From: Rhea pennata
Taxonomy: Eukaryota; Chordata; Aves; Rheiformes; Rheidae
DNA length: 64,000 nucleotides
Reading direction: 5' to 3'
Assembly: GCF_028389875.1 (NCBI RefSeq)
Contig: NC_084702.1
Coordinates: 51,432,053 to 51,496,052, forward strand
A program made the translations under genes and the position numbers. Shown here piece by piece: positions 27,494 through 41,066 of this stretch; the first letter of the stretch is position 1, and each line of letters opens with the position of its first letter. The notes under the pieces are model-generated. The model was given only the letters and a program-made list of their open reading frames with translations, was not told the origin of the DNA and ran no database searches.

Positions 27494-27565
27494 TACACTG
27501 CAGATACTGTCCATATTATAGGCAGCTGAGTACACTGCAGATATTGTCTATTATAGGCAGTCGAG
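27494..27565 (+). repeat. Diverged 36-bp tandem duplication
   Basis: Unit 1 (27494-27530) and unit 2 (27531-27565) both run TACACTGCAGATA(C/T)TGTC, then TATTATAGGCAG and end in GAG. They differ by a few substitutions and two lost bases. It is not a known repeat family. Confidence 0.88.
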
Positions 27566-29123
27566 TTATTCTTGTTGGAGAAAGCTATGGCTGTGGACAA
27601 AGACCTGTGATTCTCTTTGCTCCTATATGAGTCATGGACGGACACATAGACATACATATATCTACATTTATATAGAGATAAAATGAAGATTACAGATTAG
27701 GATCACTACAGATTTTAAACAGTACGGCTATTCTAAATGACTTGTTTTATTTCCTACCATAAGACACATGCTGAAGAACCCTAACCCTGGTGCAAATCCC
27801 AAAGATACTTCCTGGAAGCCCGCACCCTTTCTGTAATAGAAAGGGAATATGTGGCCTTCTGCTTTACTGGAGCTTGCAAGGGCGCAAGATAAATGCTTAA
27901 GAGGGCGCTTTACTGGCTACTGTTTGGAAGTTTCTTGTGCCTTCTGCCTGATAACCACATCTGGTTGGTGTACTGGAGACTCTAGGTGCATCTGGTGATA
28001 GCTTTGCAAGTAGAAGGGAAAAGGAGAACCAACACTGCATTATTTGGCTGTTAAGTGCCAGAGATATTGCTGAGGGCACATATATTTGCTGAGAGAAAAA
28101 GAGGCAGGAGGTACTTTCCCTCGTCTTCTCAGCAATTTCCAAGGCTGGCCTGTGGTTTCTGTGCATGCTTAAAATGTGTCCATCTTCTGTTTTGTGAGAA
28201 CTTTAAATCCATTTTTTACAGTCTTGAGTTAAATTTGTGTAGAAATCTTTTGAGTCCCACCTTGATAGATCAGAACTTTTAATCTAAGTTCTAGATTTTC
28301 TTTGGAAAAATGTTCCTTTTCCCACAAAGTATGCTCAGACCTTATAGAGTAGAAATTATGACAAATCTGTGCATAGTGCAAGCTGATGGTGACCTATTTT
28401 GAGGGTTTTTAAAGACCTTACTTCCAAAAATGTAATTTTTTCTATTAAAAATTCTAAACTTTTTCTGTAAAAATCATGCTACCAATCATTTGGAATATAG
28501 AATCATTTCTTTTTTGTTCTGCTTCCCAAATATCTTTCATCATCTCTCTGATCTGCTTTTACCAAAGCACACTCTGCTCTCTTAGCATACATTTTATTTC
28601 TAGAACCCATACAAGGGGATGCTTTGGGCAGTGCTGAGTTATACAGAGAAGATAAAACTGAGAGTTGTGATAAATTTTCAGTAGCTGCAAGGTAGAAATC
28701 ACTACTGAAATTAAATTTGTATTTGGAGACAGGATAGAGATTGAAAATACAAAAAATTAACTGAATGACTAGATTAACTATTTTTTATGGTTTTCTTGCT
28801 GTTTCATGATTACAATGATGGTTGCTGAAAGGTAGTTAGAATTTATAGGGTTCAGAATGAGTTCTCATAGGATCTCCCTTTGAAATTCCGACTATGCCTC
28901 TGATTTCCATTGGTAGTATAAATTGAATGTTCTAATATATACATTTCCATTTGCTATTAAAATAAATTTGGGATATGCAGTGAGCCATTCTGATTACTAT
29001 CTAGTGCCAAGCAAAATGAATGTTATATTAAGAGAGAATATGTTTTCTGGATTTTTTTTTCCTTCTTTTCATTTGTATATAAATGATGAGTTGTTCCAAA
29101 ATAGTAACAGCAAGACTTGGATT

Positions 29124-29206
29124 TCTTTTTTTCTTTTCTTTTCTTTTCTTTTCTTTTCTTTTTCTTTTTTCTTTTTTCTTTTTTTTTTTTTTTTTTTTTT
29201 TTTTTT
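29124..29206 (+). repeat. (TTTTC)n passing into poly-T
   Basis: An interrupted TTTTC pentamer array is followed by TTTTTTC units and then a pure run of 28 T (29179-29206). This is the largest simple repeat in the window. Read on the minus strand it is an A-rich tail with GAAAA units, but no retroposed body is recognisable beside it. Confidence 0.95.
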
Positions 29207-31545
29207 GTGGTAATAGGTATATCAATACATCTTCAGTATAATCCAGTTTCAGAATGCTTCTCATTTCTTTTCCACTGCTTCCCTATAAAGGGATCATTGC
29301 ATTTAATGCAATAGGCTGGGCCATCTGTATGGTATGATTTCATAATGATGAATCCCTTTTTCTGTGTGAGCTCTTCTTGACAAGAAGTGTACAGTCATTA
29401 ATTTACCCCAGCTCCTTTACTAGTCATCCATATTTAGCAAGGATAGTACTCGCTATTGTCATATCTTTCTGCAGAGCATACAGATCTGTCTAGAAGGTTA
29501 ATGACTAACTCAAGGTCTGTAATATCCTAATTTTACAGGAGAAATATGACCTAATGGAAACAGCCAGTAATTCACTTTCTCTAGCTGCAGAGGACTTGTT
29601 TTTACAGATCAATATAAACTTAATCCCATCTTTACCAATAAACATTGAGCTCTACCTTATCTTCAATGAAGTCAGTGAAACAGTGTTCAGAGCTTGGAGT
29701 GTAAGTTCTTTGCTGAACTGGAGCCTTTAGTTTGACCTTATAAAAGGATTCAGACCCTTATATTTATACAAAGCTTTCCTCGCTCTTTCATATATCAAGG
29801 ATTAGATTTTTTTTTCAAATGGTATTTATTCTTTTTTTTTTAAATAGTCTTTGGTAGGAGTTGAGTATATTGTTTTTAAGAGGAACTGTAGAACTGATTC
29901 TCATTTTGGTTGAGTGTCTGGACTGAAAGTTCCACAAGCATAGGCTGCCTTCAAGATAAACATGTTTTGTTTTTTGCCTGAAAAGGAATGCCATTTGAAT
30001 GCCTTTTCAGCTATTGTCCTTGATTGTAGTTCCAGCATGAAAAGTAAGAGCAGTGATATGAAAAGTACTGAAAAGGTACTAAAACCAGTAGTATTTAGAA
30101 TTCTAAGTTCTAACTTTTTATTTGAGTGTGGGGCAAATATTTACAAAGGGCATTGTTGTAGAAATCATTTCTGATGTGTCTTGTGCAGATGAGAAAAAGA
30201 CTGATGGGAGCATTCTTTTTCTGTTTCCTTTTTGAGTAGTCTTCTGTTCAAATAGTATCTTTCTGCTGAAACCTGTACAAGTCTCACATTTAACTAATGT
30301 TGCTACACATCATCAAAACAAAATTAAACAAAATAGATATTAATAATATATGACTAAAATGTGGGGCATTTTATACATGCATCACAAACAACTGACAATG
30401 TCAATCTCCAACACACAATGTTAAGAAATACTGATTCAGAGACACCTCTAGTGTCTAATTACTCTGCACATAGCTCTTGTTTTTATCTTCTCTGCTAAAT
30501 AAGTTCCTACATGGGCAGCCAGAGGAAGTGGTGAACCTCCCCCACGGAAGACTTTATATTTGGTTTTAAGACTAGTTTTATACAAGCTTGCTGTGGTTTC
30601 TTAAGCACCTACTGCTAATATTTTACATCTTCTTTTTAAGTGGAAAAAATTCTTAAAAGTGGCAAAAAATTAGAGTTATTGCTAGTATCTAAATTATACA
30701 TTAGGTTTGATAGAATTTCCCTTACCAGAAGAAGGAAATGATTTAGGCAATTCTTTGATATGCTCCATGTTGCTGATGTGATATGGCTATACAAAAATTA
30801 GTAAAAAATCCTGTCTGTTTCCTGTTGAAGTGTATTTCTACGTGAAAGATTCTATGCTACTGCAATGTGGAAGTGTGCATTGCACTGTGCCAGGACTTCT
30901 TCTGGTGTATAATCTCCAAGGCTTTCATTACTGAACATTTAATTTGACAGACAAGCCTGCTTGCAAACCACAGTTCTTACTAATACGTTGGGAAAACAAA
31001 ATCATCATGTAACAGCATGGGATGCTTGTCTTCTTAATTCAGAAAAGTTGTTGCCTGACAGGAGAACTCTGTTAGTAAATCTTGATCTCTCGTCTCGTTA
31101 CTGCTCTTTCTGTACTCTGCATTGTAGGTTCTGACTGATGGAAACTATTTATAAATTTGGATCAAATTTCCTCAATAACTTTGGTCACAGTGTACATTTC
31201 CTTTGTTCAGAATTCCCCTAAACCTCAAACCACAGAGTGATTTAATTTTAGTCGAAACTAAAAGGAGCAGCCTTGAGACTTAAAGAGGTGTTGAAATCAA
31301 TGAGTGTCACTTGTCTAGGCTTGAAGCATTGCTTTCCTGTATGACAAGATGATTCTTTTTTTTGAAGACCCAATCACAATCCCACACTTGCTGAGAACAA
31401 TGTCTCTGAACTGGAATTGCATGGAAATAGACAAATACTTTTCAATAGCTAGTATTTTAACAATAAATTTTATTAAAAGGTACTTCTACTAATAGGAAAA
31501 TCTAAAAAAAGTCTTATGTGTATCTTAGGCTAATAACTGCCTGCT

Positions 31546-31650
31546 TACAGAATAAGTAAGATACAGTCAGCTTGGAAGGGTCTTACAGCATCCTTCTCCA
31601 ACAAGCTCAGGTTTACTTGAAAAGCCTGATTCTGTCTGGTTTTACTTTTC
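31546..31650 (-). mobile_element. Possible very old CR1 3'-UTR fragment
   Basis: The plus strand resembles the antisense of a CR1 tail. ACAGAATAAGTAAG stands where the octamer repeat would be. It is followed by CTTGGAAGGGTCTTACAGCA, then TCCTTCTCCAACAAGCTCAGG, in the order of the CR1 antisense pattern 'ttggaagggacctctggagatcatctagtccaac...ctcaagcagg'. GCCTGATTCTGTCTGGTTTT further on fits the next conserved block. Divergence is high and this rests on reading by eye. Confidence 0.5.
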
Positions 31651-31820
31651 TACGTGACCCCGTCTTCTAAAGCTAATCAGGAGAAGTGTTTTACTTTGCA
31701 ATGTTTTCCTTCTTTTCTTCATAAACTTTAAAATTATCAATGGAAAATTTCAAAATATCAACATATTTTCCTGTTATGTATTTTGGTATATATTTCAGAA
31801 TTTGAAGCATTTCGCCTAGC

Positions 31821-32000
31821 TCTGTAGGTCTGGTGCTGCCAGTTGTGCATGCAGGGCTGATTGGGTTGATAGGCCTGCGTGGTAGGTCTACATGGTATGT
31901 AGAGGTAACTACGTCAGAGCTTGTGTTCAGAGCGCAGCTTAAGGCTCAACTTCCCAGTCTCTGTCCTTTGGTTAATGAATAAACGATCACATTTATTTTC
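31821..32000 (+). mobile_element. LTR-like patch, low certainty
   Basis: This stretch holds more CpG than its surroundings (GCGTGG, ACGTCAG, GAGCGCAG, AACGATC). It ends with a pyrimidine-rich block, then GGTTAATGAATAAACGATCA, which resembles the polyadenylation-signal region of some retroviral LTRs. I cannot define TG...CA ends, a target duplication, a primer-binding site or a partner LTR. It could equally be unique sequence. Confidence 0.22.
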
Positions 32001-32735
32001 TCTGCTATGTGTGTAGGCATTCCCTTATGCTATGCATTTTTTGACAGTTGTCTTATATTATGCATTCCTATGCAACAACACGAGGAATTTCCTACTTACT
32101 GGAGATGGAGTCTTGCCTCTGCTTCACTTGTTGGTCTTTGTCCTACTGGTGAAAATAGGCAATACTTTCAGTGCCCTCAGGTCTCTGTATTCACTGTTTT
32201 TGCCCTGTGCAGTGAATAGCAGTGTCCTGATTCACTCACCTGACAAATCTGTTTTCTGGTTAAAAGTTTCTCTAATATTTGGTTGTTTTCCTGCTTTATT
32301 GATTTGTTCTAATACAGTGTAGTAGGCACTACTACATGAATCGTGGTGAGTGCCCATGTAATCTTTCTGTATATTTTGTTTTTAATTTCCTTCATCAGTC
32401 TTGAGTGCAACTGTAGATAAAGACAGCAGATATCTGTTCTATTAACACTACCTTTTTTTATTATTCAAAATTTATCAGAGAAAAATTGTTCCATTAAGTA
32501 TTTACTCTTTCAGAAATTTTATGTTGCCATAACTTCACCCATGCAGGAGCTACCTCACTAGAAGCCAGAGTCACAGTGTCACAGACTCACTGTCTTGAGG
32601 AGATTAACCTCCTTACAATGTCTGCACATGAGCATTAGTATCTTAAGTTAATTTTTAAATTGAGTTTCCTTCAGCTTCTGCAAATCATTTAATTGCAGCT
32701 AGCTTTGCTTTTACCATTGCATGCCAGACTATACT

Positions 32736-32804
32736 GAAACAAAAAAACAAAAAAACAAAAAAAAAAAAAAAAAAAGAAAAAAACAAAAGAAAATGAGAAA
32801 ACAA
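32736..32804 (+). repeat. A-rich tract with (CAAAAAAA)n units
   Basis: The tract begins with AAAC/CAAAAAAA units, passes into 19 consecutive A (32757-32775), and ends in interrupted AAAAC and AAAAG. No retroposed gene is recognisable upstream. Confidence 0.93.
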
Positions 32805-35800
32805 ACTTTATCAAATTTAATCCATTGATTTGAATGTGCTCCGTTTAACAAATTCAATTACTGAAGTAAAAAAATGGTAACCTTTATTGTTTTCATTTTT
32901 CAGTCTTCCTTACTGAGCTTAGGTAAATCTCAAATATGGTGGGAATTCTATTTATAATGTACAGTTTTTCAGTACACCTGAAAAAAAATGTGTAAATATG
33001 AAACACAAGATTCATTCTTATGTATCAAGTTTTTCATTCTGATGCTAAGCCACAAAAATGAAATTTAAAAAATTTAGGACCATATATTTTTTGGTATTGT
33101 TTTGTGTATTTTCAGGAAACAAGATTTTAACAAAAAGGAATAATATAGGCACAGAATTATATAGACCAAGTTTCCTAAATTTAGCGTGTGTAGCTAAACT
33201 GTAGCTAAAGTAAGAAGAAGCTCTGTGGTTGAGCCTAACACTTCCCTCTGTGACAGGACACCATCCCATCTCCCAACTTGTCTTTCACCCAATTGGCCCA
33301 GAAGGACTGGTGAACAACTACATGGAAAGATGGTTACAATATGTGAGATTTAAAAAAAAAAAAATTCATCTGAAAGCAGCCAAACTCTACAAAGACTGAT
33401 GCTGAGGCCAGTATTAGATAACAAACAATTCTATCAGCCATAATCACCACTGATATAAATGTTCTCTAGAGAAGAGTCTGATCTCACGGGACCCAGTAGC
33501 CTGATCCTCCACTACTGAAATTGAGCAACACTTCTGCTGTTCTCAACACCTTACTTGAATCAGGATTGGAGCCACATGCAGCAGTTTGGAATACAGTCCT
33601 AATGATACAGTGTTTCTAATTTCTTAGCAAAGGATGTTCACCCTGGCAAGGAGTCTGAATTTACTATATAATTTATCTAGACTGCAAGGTAAGTAGTCAG
33701 ATTATGCGAAATATGTTTCAGAAATCTCTTGTGAGTTGACACTTGCATCCTCTCTTAGGCTATCCAAATGCTTGCAGTTCATGATAAGCACCAGAATGAA
33801 TGAAATTGCATGTCAGTTCGAATAACTCTGCAGCACTGAAAGCTTAGAAACACATGCTTGAAGAAATACACATAAAAGGAGAAGAAGGATTGTCTTTTTT
33901 AAAAAAAGTTAAGGATCTTAGCACAGTCTCTGGAAATTATGGAATAAACATAGGTTATTATGGCACTGGATACTAAACCATCATATGCAACTAAATAAAT
34001 GTGATCTTTGCAAAGGGCAGTAGAACTAATTCATGATCTTGCTTATCTTTCCTTGATACGGATTATGAAGGATATTATTTGTTCAGTAGTGCATTTTGGA
34101 AAACTTTATTACCAAAACACATTTTTACTTCAGTTTAAATACAGAATATGTTCAGACAGATTGGAAAGACTTCAATCTAGAATTTAAATAATTTCTTCAA
34201 CATCTTTATAAATGTTTAGAGCCAATGTCTTTCCATTAGTTGAACTCTAGAGCCAGTCATATCCCTTGGTTAGCTGTTAACATTGCTATCATGAGTCATT
34301 ATCAGGGAAAATGTGTGAATCTATCTAGTTTGAAGTCTTAAGTTTTAGGGATGTGGTAAACGAACCAAATAAAACATAGTAGCTGTTTGGCAGCTTGTGG
34401 TTTGGCATATATTTCTAAGGTACTTGTATCTGTGCTATGTGATCCTTACCAGCACCAATCTTAAACCCATCCTAAAACATATTCTGAAATATGCATGTTC
34501 CTAACTTATTGATACCTGCCGGGAGACCTTAATACCAACTGTGACCTTAAAATTATTCTTGTAACTTCTGCCACTCCCCAGTCAGCTGCTTGCTTATCAA
34601 AATTTGCTACCTTGCAACCTACATAGTTGTCACTTTAAAGCCGGTGGTACCTGCTGGGTTTGACACAAACCTTGTCAGGTGCATTTGGGCACTGCCAGTC
34701 CTAATTCTAGCTTATCAGTCCTATCTAGACAGTACACTAATCACAGTCAATTGATCCTTGGGAACTCAATTTTAATTCTGATTAGTAAACACTAGTAATT
34801 GTAGTTTTTCCATTTTGAATGTGGGTTATATCAGTAGACTGATATATCTCCATCTAGTGAAGGTATTAAATAAGTGGATATACTCTTTTATTATTTCTGG
34901 TTAGGACTACTTAAAATTCCAGATCTAATCCAACATCAGCCTTTTCTCAAGGACTGTCTCATTTAGCAGAACATGGGTGGTCAGAGCAGTAATTCTTATA
35001 ATGTGAGATAATTATTTCTTTTGAAAATTAGTCCCCTAATTTACTAGTCAATATGCATCTCGTAAAAACTTGCTTTGAGGCTAGCTGGCAAAACATAAGA
35101 AAAATGGTGTTCTAGTTTAAATCAATCAGTTTCCCAATCATCCCCATTTATTGAACTTTGGTTCACATTACAGAGCAGTTTTAGAGAGTAGAAACTGGAT
35201 TTCTTTCAGATTAAACTAAACAAAATACACTCCAAGAGATCATTTTTGTGCTCCTGGTACTAATGAATATTAAGTTCACCTCACTGGGTACAATGTGAAC
35301 ATAAGCTCCTCAGCATTAACTATTGCTGCTATGTTGCTTCTAATATTCTCCTACTGGACCATTCTCCTTTCTAATGTAGACATAGCCAATGTCAGTTTGC
35401 CAGAAACTTACTTCCCATCCTAAAATGAAACTCCTTAAGACAAAATAGAATTCTCTTTCGCCTTTTGGCTCAAAGGTCACTTAGTTTATGCCAAAGAAGC
35501 CTATTACAGAAACAAACTTGTTCTAGCTCAAGATGTGTGAATATTTAGTCAATCTGGAGCTGACGAAAAGTCATGTCGTATTTTTTAAGAATCTCTGTTT
35601 TGCTATATAATTACTGATTATTATTTTTATGATAAATTCTCAACATATCCTAAGTTCCAGTCAGCCCTTCCATAGAACCTGAAGCTGCCTTAATCTTTCA
35701 ACAAAGCTATTCAGAAATATTTTATAGAACTCTATTGAAAAAATGTTTTCACTTGCTAAAGATAGTGTACTCTAAGAAAATAAGTAACAAGTGTACCTTC

Positions 35801-36065
35801 AACTGTTTTGCAAAAAAATTCTTACTTTGAGAAATCTAATGATTTAATAATTGAAAGACAGGTAAAGCTTTTAAATCTATTACTGTCAAAAATATTTTGA
35901 TTAGAGCCATTCTGTATATTGGTTATTTGCAAAATTTCAGGGAGAAAAATAAAGTAGATGCTGTTGTACTATATGTTAAAATATTTTAATGCAAGATAAA
36001 TGCAGAGTAACATCACCTTTCTTAGGTAGCTATATTCATTTCATTAAGTTATGGAGTAAAGACTG

Positions 36066-36092
36066 TATTTATTTATTTATGTATTTATTATT
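36066..36092 (+). repeat. (TTTA)n short microsatellite
   Basis: TATTTATTTATTTATG followed by TATTTATTATT: about six units with one interruption. Confidence 0.88.
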
Positions 36093-37700
36093 GTCCCTTG
36101 AGATAATGTGCAAGTGAGCAATTAAAACACATTCAACCTAACCTGTTTAAAAATGCTAAAATTTGCATTTACATCAATGGAGCTGAACTCAATGGAAAGC
36201 AAGGATTGATCCTTAAAGACATTATTTAAAATGACATCTAAAATCCAGGATCCTGTTTTACTTAGCTCTGGAGTTCTCTGACACAGCAGCTCATTCCATG
36301 TCTCAAAAACGTTGTTAGGAGTTTGGTGGTGAGAAGAGTTGTAAGCACCATTCTGATTCGTTATATTTGTCATACCACATCTGATTTGCTAGAGCATATC
36401 TTAGTGTGAACATGAAAAAGATGTTGCATGATTGTGATGCAATTCAGTGGAAAGTGGAAAAGAAAAAACACAATTTCAGATTTACAATTTTCTCTTGATA
36501 CAGGTAACAAATGATTGACTGGTATTTTTTGTGCACAATTACCTGGTTCAGTTACCCATAAAAGAGGAGAATATTCCTCTATTTCCCCTGAGTAGTCTGC
36601 AAGAGCAATTGGTGCATATATTTTAGCAACTGTAGGATCTGTTTAATTCAGCAATTTTCTTCCACTATATGACTATCTTTTTCATTTAGCTGCATTTTTA
36701 ACAGAAAAATGAAGTTGCTCACTGAAACTTTCATCAGCAGTAGAATAGTTTTGCACAATTCAGTTCTAGATGGTCTCCTTCATTCATTGTCTTGGGACTA
36801 ATTTTTCCTTTCTTCTGGTGTTCTCGCTCCTGTGTCTTCCCATGCTATTTTCTGAATTAGCTGTTAGGGTAAAAGCAACTAAAACCAGCCAAAACCTTAA
36901 CATTGGAAGGCAAATCTGATCAGTTTCTCAAATTCAACACATCCCTCAATTCTCACAAATCCCCCCACCTCAGTTTTCCATACTGTTTATTTCCACTTTC
37001 CATTTTCTCTAATTTTTCTTCTATTCTCTTGTTTCCACCTGTCTTACTTATCTCCCAATTTGATTTTGTTATTTTTGCAGAGACCTGTATCAATTTGAAA
37101 GTAGAGTGAGCTGTCTTATATTTAGGCTCTCTTTTTTAAGCATTTAGGCTTGAAACCCATTAATCATATCTATAGTAAATCCTTCCTGGAATGCTGACTC
37201 CCTCTAGTACTTCAACCAAACCCATAAATGCCACAGAACTTCAGGCTTGAGGTTAACTCCACCATCTCTGAGGTCCTAACCCCCTCTTCTCTCCATTTTA
37301 TTTCGGACATACTGGTAGCTGTAGGCCTCAAACTTAAGATTTTGTCCAGAAGTAATCCTATAATTCTCTGTTGTTTCTTCTGGCCCTTTTGCAATCCACT
37401 TCTGCTCCTTGTAAGTATATGCAAGTGCAAAGAGACTGCCAAGTTGCTGGAAAGCCTCTGTCAGAGAGTCTGAGTTATATTTGAAAGTATCTTGGAAAAA
37501 ATAAGCTGCAGAAATTGTGGTGAGCTACAAGCTATGGTGTAGCTGGAAAGGATAGTTGAGGCTGGTTCAGAATAACACCCAAGTCCTGACTTAGAAATCA
37601 GCATGACATATGCTTATTGTGCATTACAAGCTGCTATGTGGGAAGGGTTGCAAGATAACTATCATGATGTTAATTCACATCTTAGCTTACAGCACTCTAA

Positions 37701-37727
37701 CTTCTGCAGACAGTCAAACTGCAGAAG
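37701..37727. repeat. Perfect 9-bp inverted repeat
   Basis: CTTCTGCAG and CTGCAGAAG flank nine bases. A short palindromic element of no known function. Confidence 0.85.
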
Positions 37728-40700
37728 ATCAGACACTGGCAAAAAGCATGACCTTATTTAATGACTCCATTAATGTTCTAGAAGTGGGAACAAGCAATAC
37801 ATTAAGGAAATGTGCAGATTATGCTAAGGCAAAAGGAGTTGGGAGCTGTTAAAAAAGAGATATACCACAAAGGAACCTAGGAGAAGTGGAAAACTCAGAA
37901 GAAATACCAGTAGTTTTAACTTGAACAAAAGAAAATTCCTTTTTTAAAAAGAGCTTTGAAGTATCATATGAGAAAGAGGAACTTAGGAGGAAGTGAAGCT
38001 GAGAAACATAATTTCAATTAAAAGGCAGAGAAATGAGTTTTCAGTGTTTTTTTTTCTCTATTTCTAAGCATTTCCTAATACTTACCACCACAATCATTTG
38101 GCATCTCAGGCTCTGGAGAGTGAATTACAGGCAGAATAGTTGTATCAGTAAGAACAGTCAGTACAATTTTGTGGTCATTGTGTCCACAAAGGAAAACAAA
38201 TAGATCAACTTACTATGCAAGACCATAAGAATGCTTGTATCAAGTGAGACAAACAATTCATCTGTGCTAGCAATACTTAAGAAAGACTGCAAGTACAAAA
38301 CAAAACAAGGAGGGGTTTGTTTCATCTCTTCTGTTGTATGGCCTTCCAGCACTTGGCAATTTGCTGCTTAGAGACTTCCAGAAGTTGGGCACTAAGGGTA
38401 GTGGGATTACGTGCACATTTTCTGGGTTGATAGTTTTCCTGATAGTTTTTCTTCCATTCATTTGTCTAATCACTGTTTGAACTAGTTAATACTACTGGTA
38501 TTCAAAACATCCAGTGGTGATGAGTTCTATGGTTAAAAGATGTGTATTTGGAAAAAATCTGCCCTTTTCATTTTTTTTAAGAGCCTGCTTCTTGATAATG
38601 TTTGAAACCTTCTACTCAAAGCTAATTACTACATTATTAGAAATAAAAAATAAAAATGAGAGACTTCCAGAAAAACAAAGTGATCGGAACAGTGTAAAGC
38701 CAGACTTATGAGGAAAGAGTAAGAGTTAAACTTAGCAAAGTTGGCAGACTGCTAAGAAACATGAGGGCGATTATCAAATATATGAAAGATGGAAACAGTT
38801 GACATGGACTGGGTTGCAATTAAGGATTCGCTCTTCTGTATAGATGTGTAACTAAGGCTAATGGATGAAACTTGGAAAGGAAAGGAAGCCTGGCTAGTAA
38901 TATCTTTTTTAGCTTGAGGAAAGGGAAGAGATGCAAATCCTAGTATTTAAGGCTGTACAAACTATTTGGAAATACACTTCTCCCTGCTTCTGCAGTTACC
39001 ATACCTAACCTGAGAGATGATGCTTTTACTATCTGTATGCTTACTGTTCCTGTCTTATGATTCCTGACAAACTATATGGTAAGTGTCTAACTTACCATTG
39101 TCCACATCTTGTGGAGTTGTTGATTTATCTTGTCTGAATCTTTTGTGCTCGCTGAAATACCATCTTTCGTGCAGCCTTAAAGGTTTGAGTTCATTTGTTC
39201 TGGAGATTTGTGTTTAAAAACCTAATACTATATTTAATGCTTCCTCTTTGGATCATTTTGTTCAGATACCTTTGGCTGGATGCAAAGAGATTTTGCAAGT
39301 AATATATATATGCAGCTTGAAGGTGTAAGGCAATTATTTACTGGCTAACCATACAAAAGAGAACTAGGAATTAATGAGCTACAATGCTGCGCCATGATAC
39401 TCTCACCACCCTGATAAAATATTTGAAGAATGATAGCTTTAGGTATCTTAGAGTTAGATTTCCCCTTTGGAAGCAGCTGACCCTTGCTGATCCCTGACAG
39501 ATACTTAAACTGAGAATTCCCTGTTTCTTAAAGTCACTGGCTTTCCTGAGTCACTTCCTCAGAGATGGCTTCATCTTCTTGCAGCTACTTGAGGTGGGGG
39601 AGGGACTTTCAAATGACCACTATGCTTTTTCCTGGCAGCTCTGCTCTCTGCACGGTGGTGTGCAGGGTTGCATTTCCTGTGGCTAAATCTTACATATAAA
39701 TAAACCCAGGTACAGGGTAACGGATGAACATGGATATACTCTTAATTCAGTTTATGACAGAATTCTGGACTATGCCAGCTAGCATTCTCCCAGATAATGC
39801 CTGAGACTCTCCTGGGACGGTTGGGACCTGGTATTGTTCCCAAAAGGCAGTATGAATGTGGCCACCTTTTAGGTGAGGAGAAAATAAAGCTCAGCCGTAT
39901 GGATATGAACTGTGCTATGCTGCTTGTGCTATGCCAGCAAATGCCTTTGTGTGGATTTCTGTTCTAGAAAACAGAAAACCAACAAAAAAAATGCCTTTAA
40001 ACCCAAGTTGAAATTGGTGTTCTTAAAGTGAGAAATAAGTGAGTGTCACATAAATTCCTCTGAAAGAAGAAAATGGAGATAAAAAACTGACCGTTTCAAT
40101 CGCATTTCACTTAAAAATAATTTTAAGCAAATCCCTTTATCCTACCATCTGATAAATAGTGAACTCTGAATAAATGTGGCAGTTGCTGACTTTATAGTTA
40201 CTATGAAATTATTCAGTAAGAGACAGAGATTCAAGAAAATTTATTTCTGTTTGCAGTTTTCCATTATTTTCTACATGTAGAGCAGTAGGAACAAGCTGAA
40301 GATTACTGAATCTCATCTATCTGGGTGTCAGTTCTTCCTCTACTTGTGGTTGACCTTGTAGCTACATTTTTAATTGTTTCTGAAGAACAACATTGTAACT
40401 AGTGTAACCAACACTTGGATGGCTAATTAATGCTGAAAATATTCTTCTCTATTTAGAAATCTAGATTTGAAATGCTTTTTTTTTTAATTAAACAGAATTT
40501 CGTATCAGAAAGTATGTATAGCTGTACAGAGGAATAGCACTCTTCTGTGGCCAGATACCAGGGTAGTTCTGGCCCAATTGTTTTTCAGATTCTCTCACTC
40601 CCCAAACTTTTGCAATCTCATTTGGGTTCTACAATCCATTTCTCCCCAGATTTTAAAAACAATATCTCACCAAATTCCTTCCCCTCAGCATGGGTGAATA

Positions 40701-41066
40701 ACTATTAATCCTTGTATGCACTGTAATCCTCTAATTTTTTTGAGGGGGTTAACCATATTGCTGAATTACTAGAAAACAGCTGAACTGAAGAGGAATGGGT
40801 GCCAGCACCAGCAGCTGCAATAGCAAAAAGAATAATCCAGTACAAATACTCCTCTCACACTGCTTACTCTATGTCGTTTCCTTTATTAGCACAATATCTC
40901 TTAAGCAGCATTTAAGCATCTCTTACGTGAACACTACTACTTTATCCACTGTCCAGGTAATCAAAAGAGACCTATGACTAAGCTTTTTGGTGTTACGCTA
41001 TAAGAAATATTGGCTCAACCCATGCAATTCAATTTTTAAAAATCATAGTCTTTACCTGAATGGAAA

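Larger units (their letters stand above)
24373..31545. other. Gene-free AT-rich DNA
   Basis: Contains the 27.5 kb tandem duplication and the 29.1 kb pyrimidine tract. A 111-codon minus-strand frame at 26242-26577 has no recognisable product and is within chance expectation. Confidence 0.7.
32001..41065. other. Gene-free AT-rich DNA
   Basis: Holds the 32.7 kb A-rich tract, a (TTTA)n run, a 9-bp hairpin and a splice-like pair at 33628-33688. No coding sequence, RNA gene or named transposon is recognised. Confidence 0.7.

Noticed and set aside
29490..29545. AAGGTTAATGACTAACTCAA resembles the MIR sense strand
   Set aside because: The neighbouring MIR blocks are out of order or absent.
33628..33688. 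Acceptor (TTTCTAATTTCTTAG) plus strong donor (AAG|GTAAGT) around 61 open bases
   Set aside because: Too short to weigh. Splice-like pairs recur several times in the window and no partner exons are visible.
37610..37852. 80-codon plus-strand frame with a somewhat protein-like composition
   Set aside because: No known motif, no splice or promoter context, and an internal hairpin explains part of the composition.
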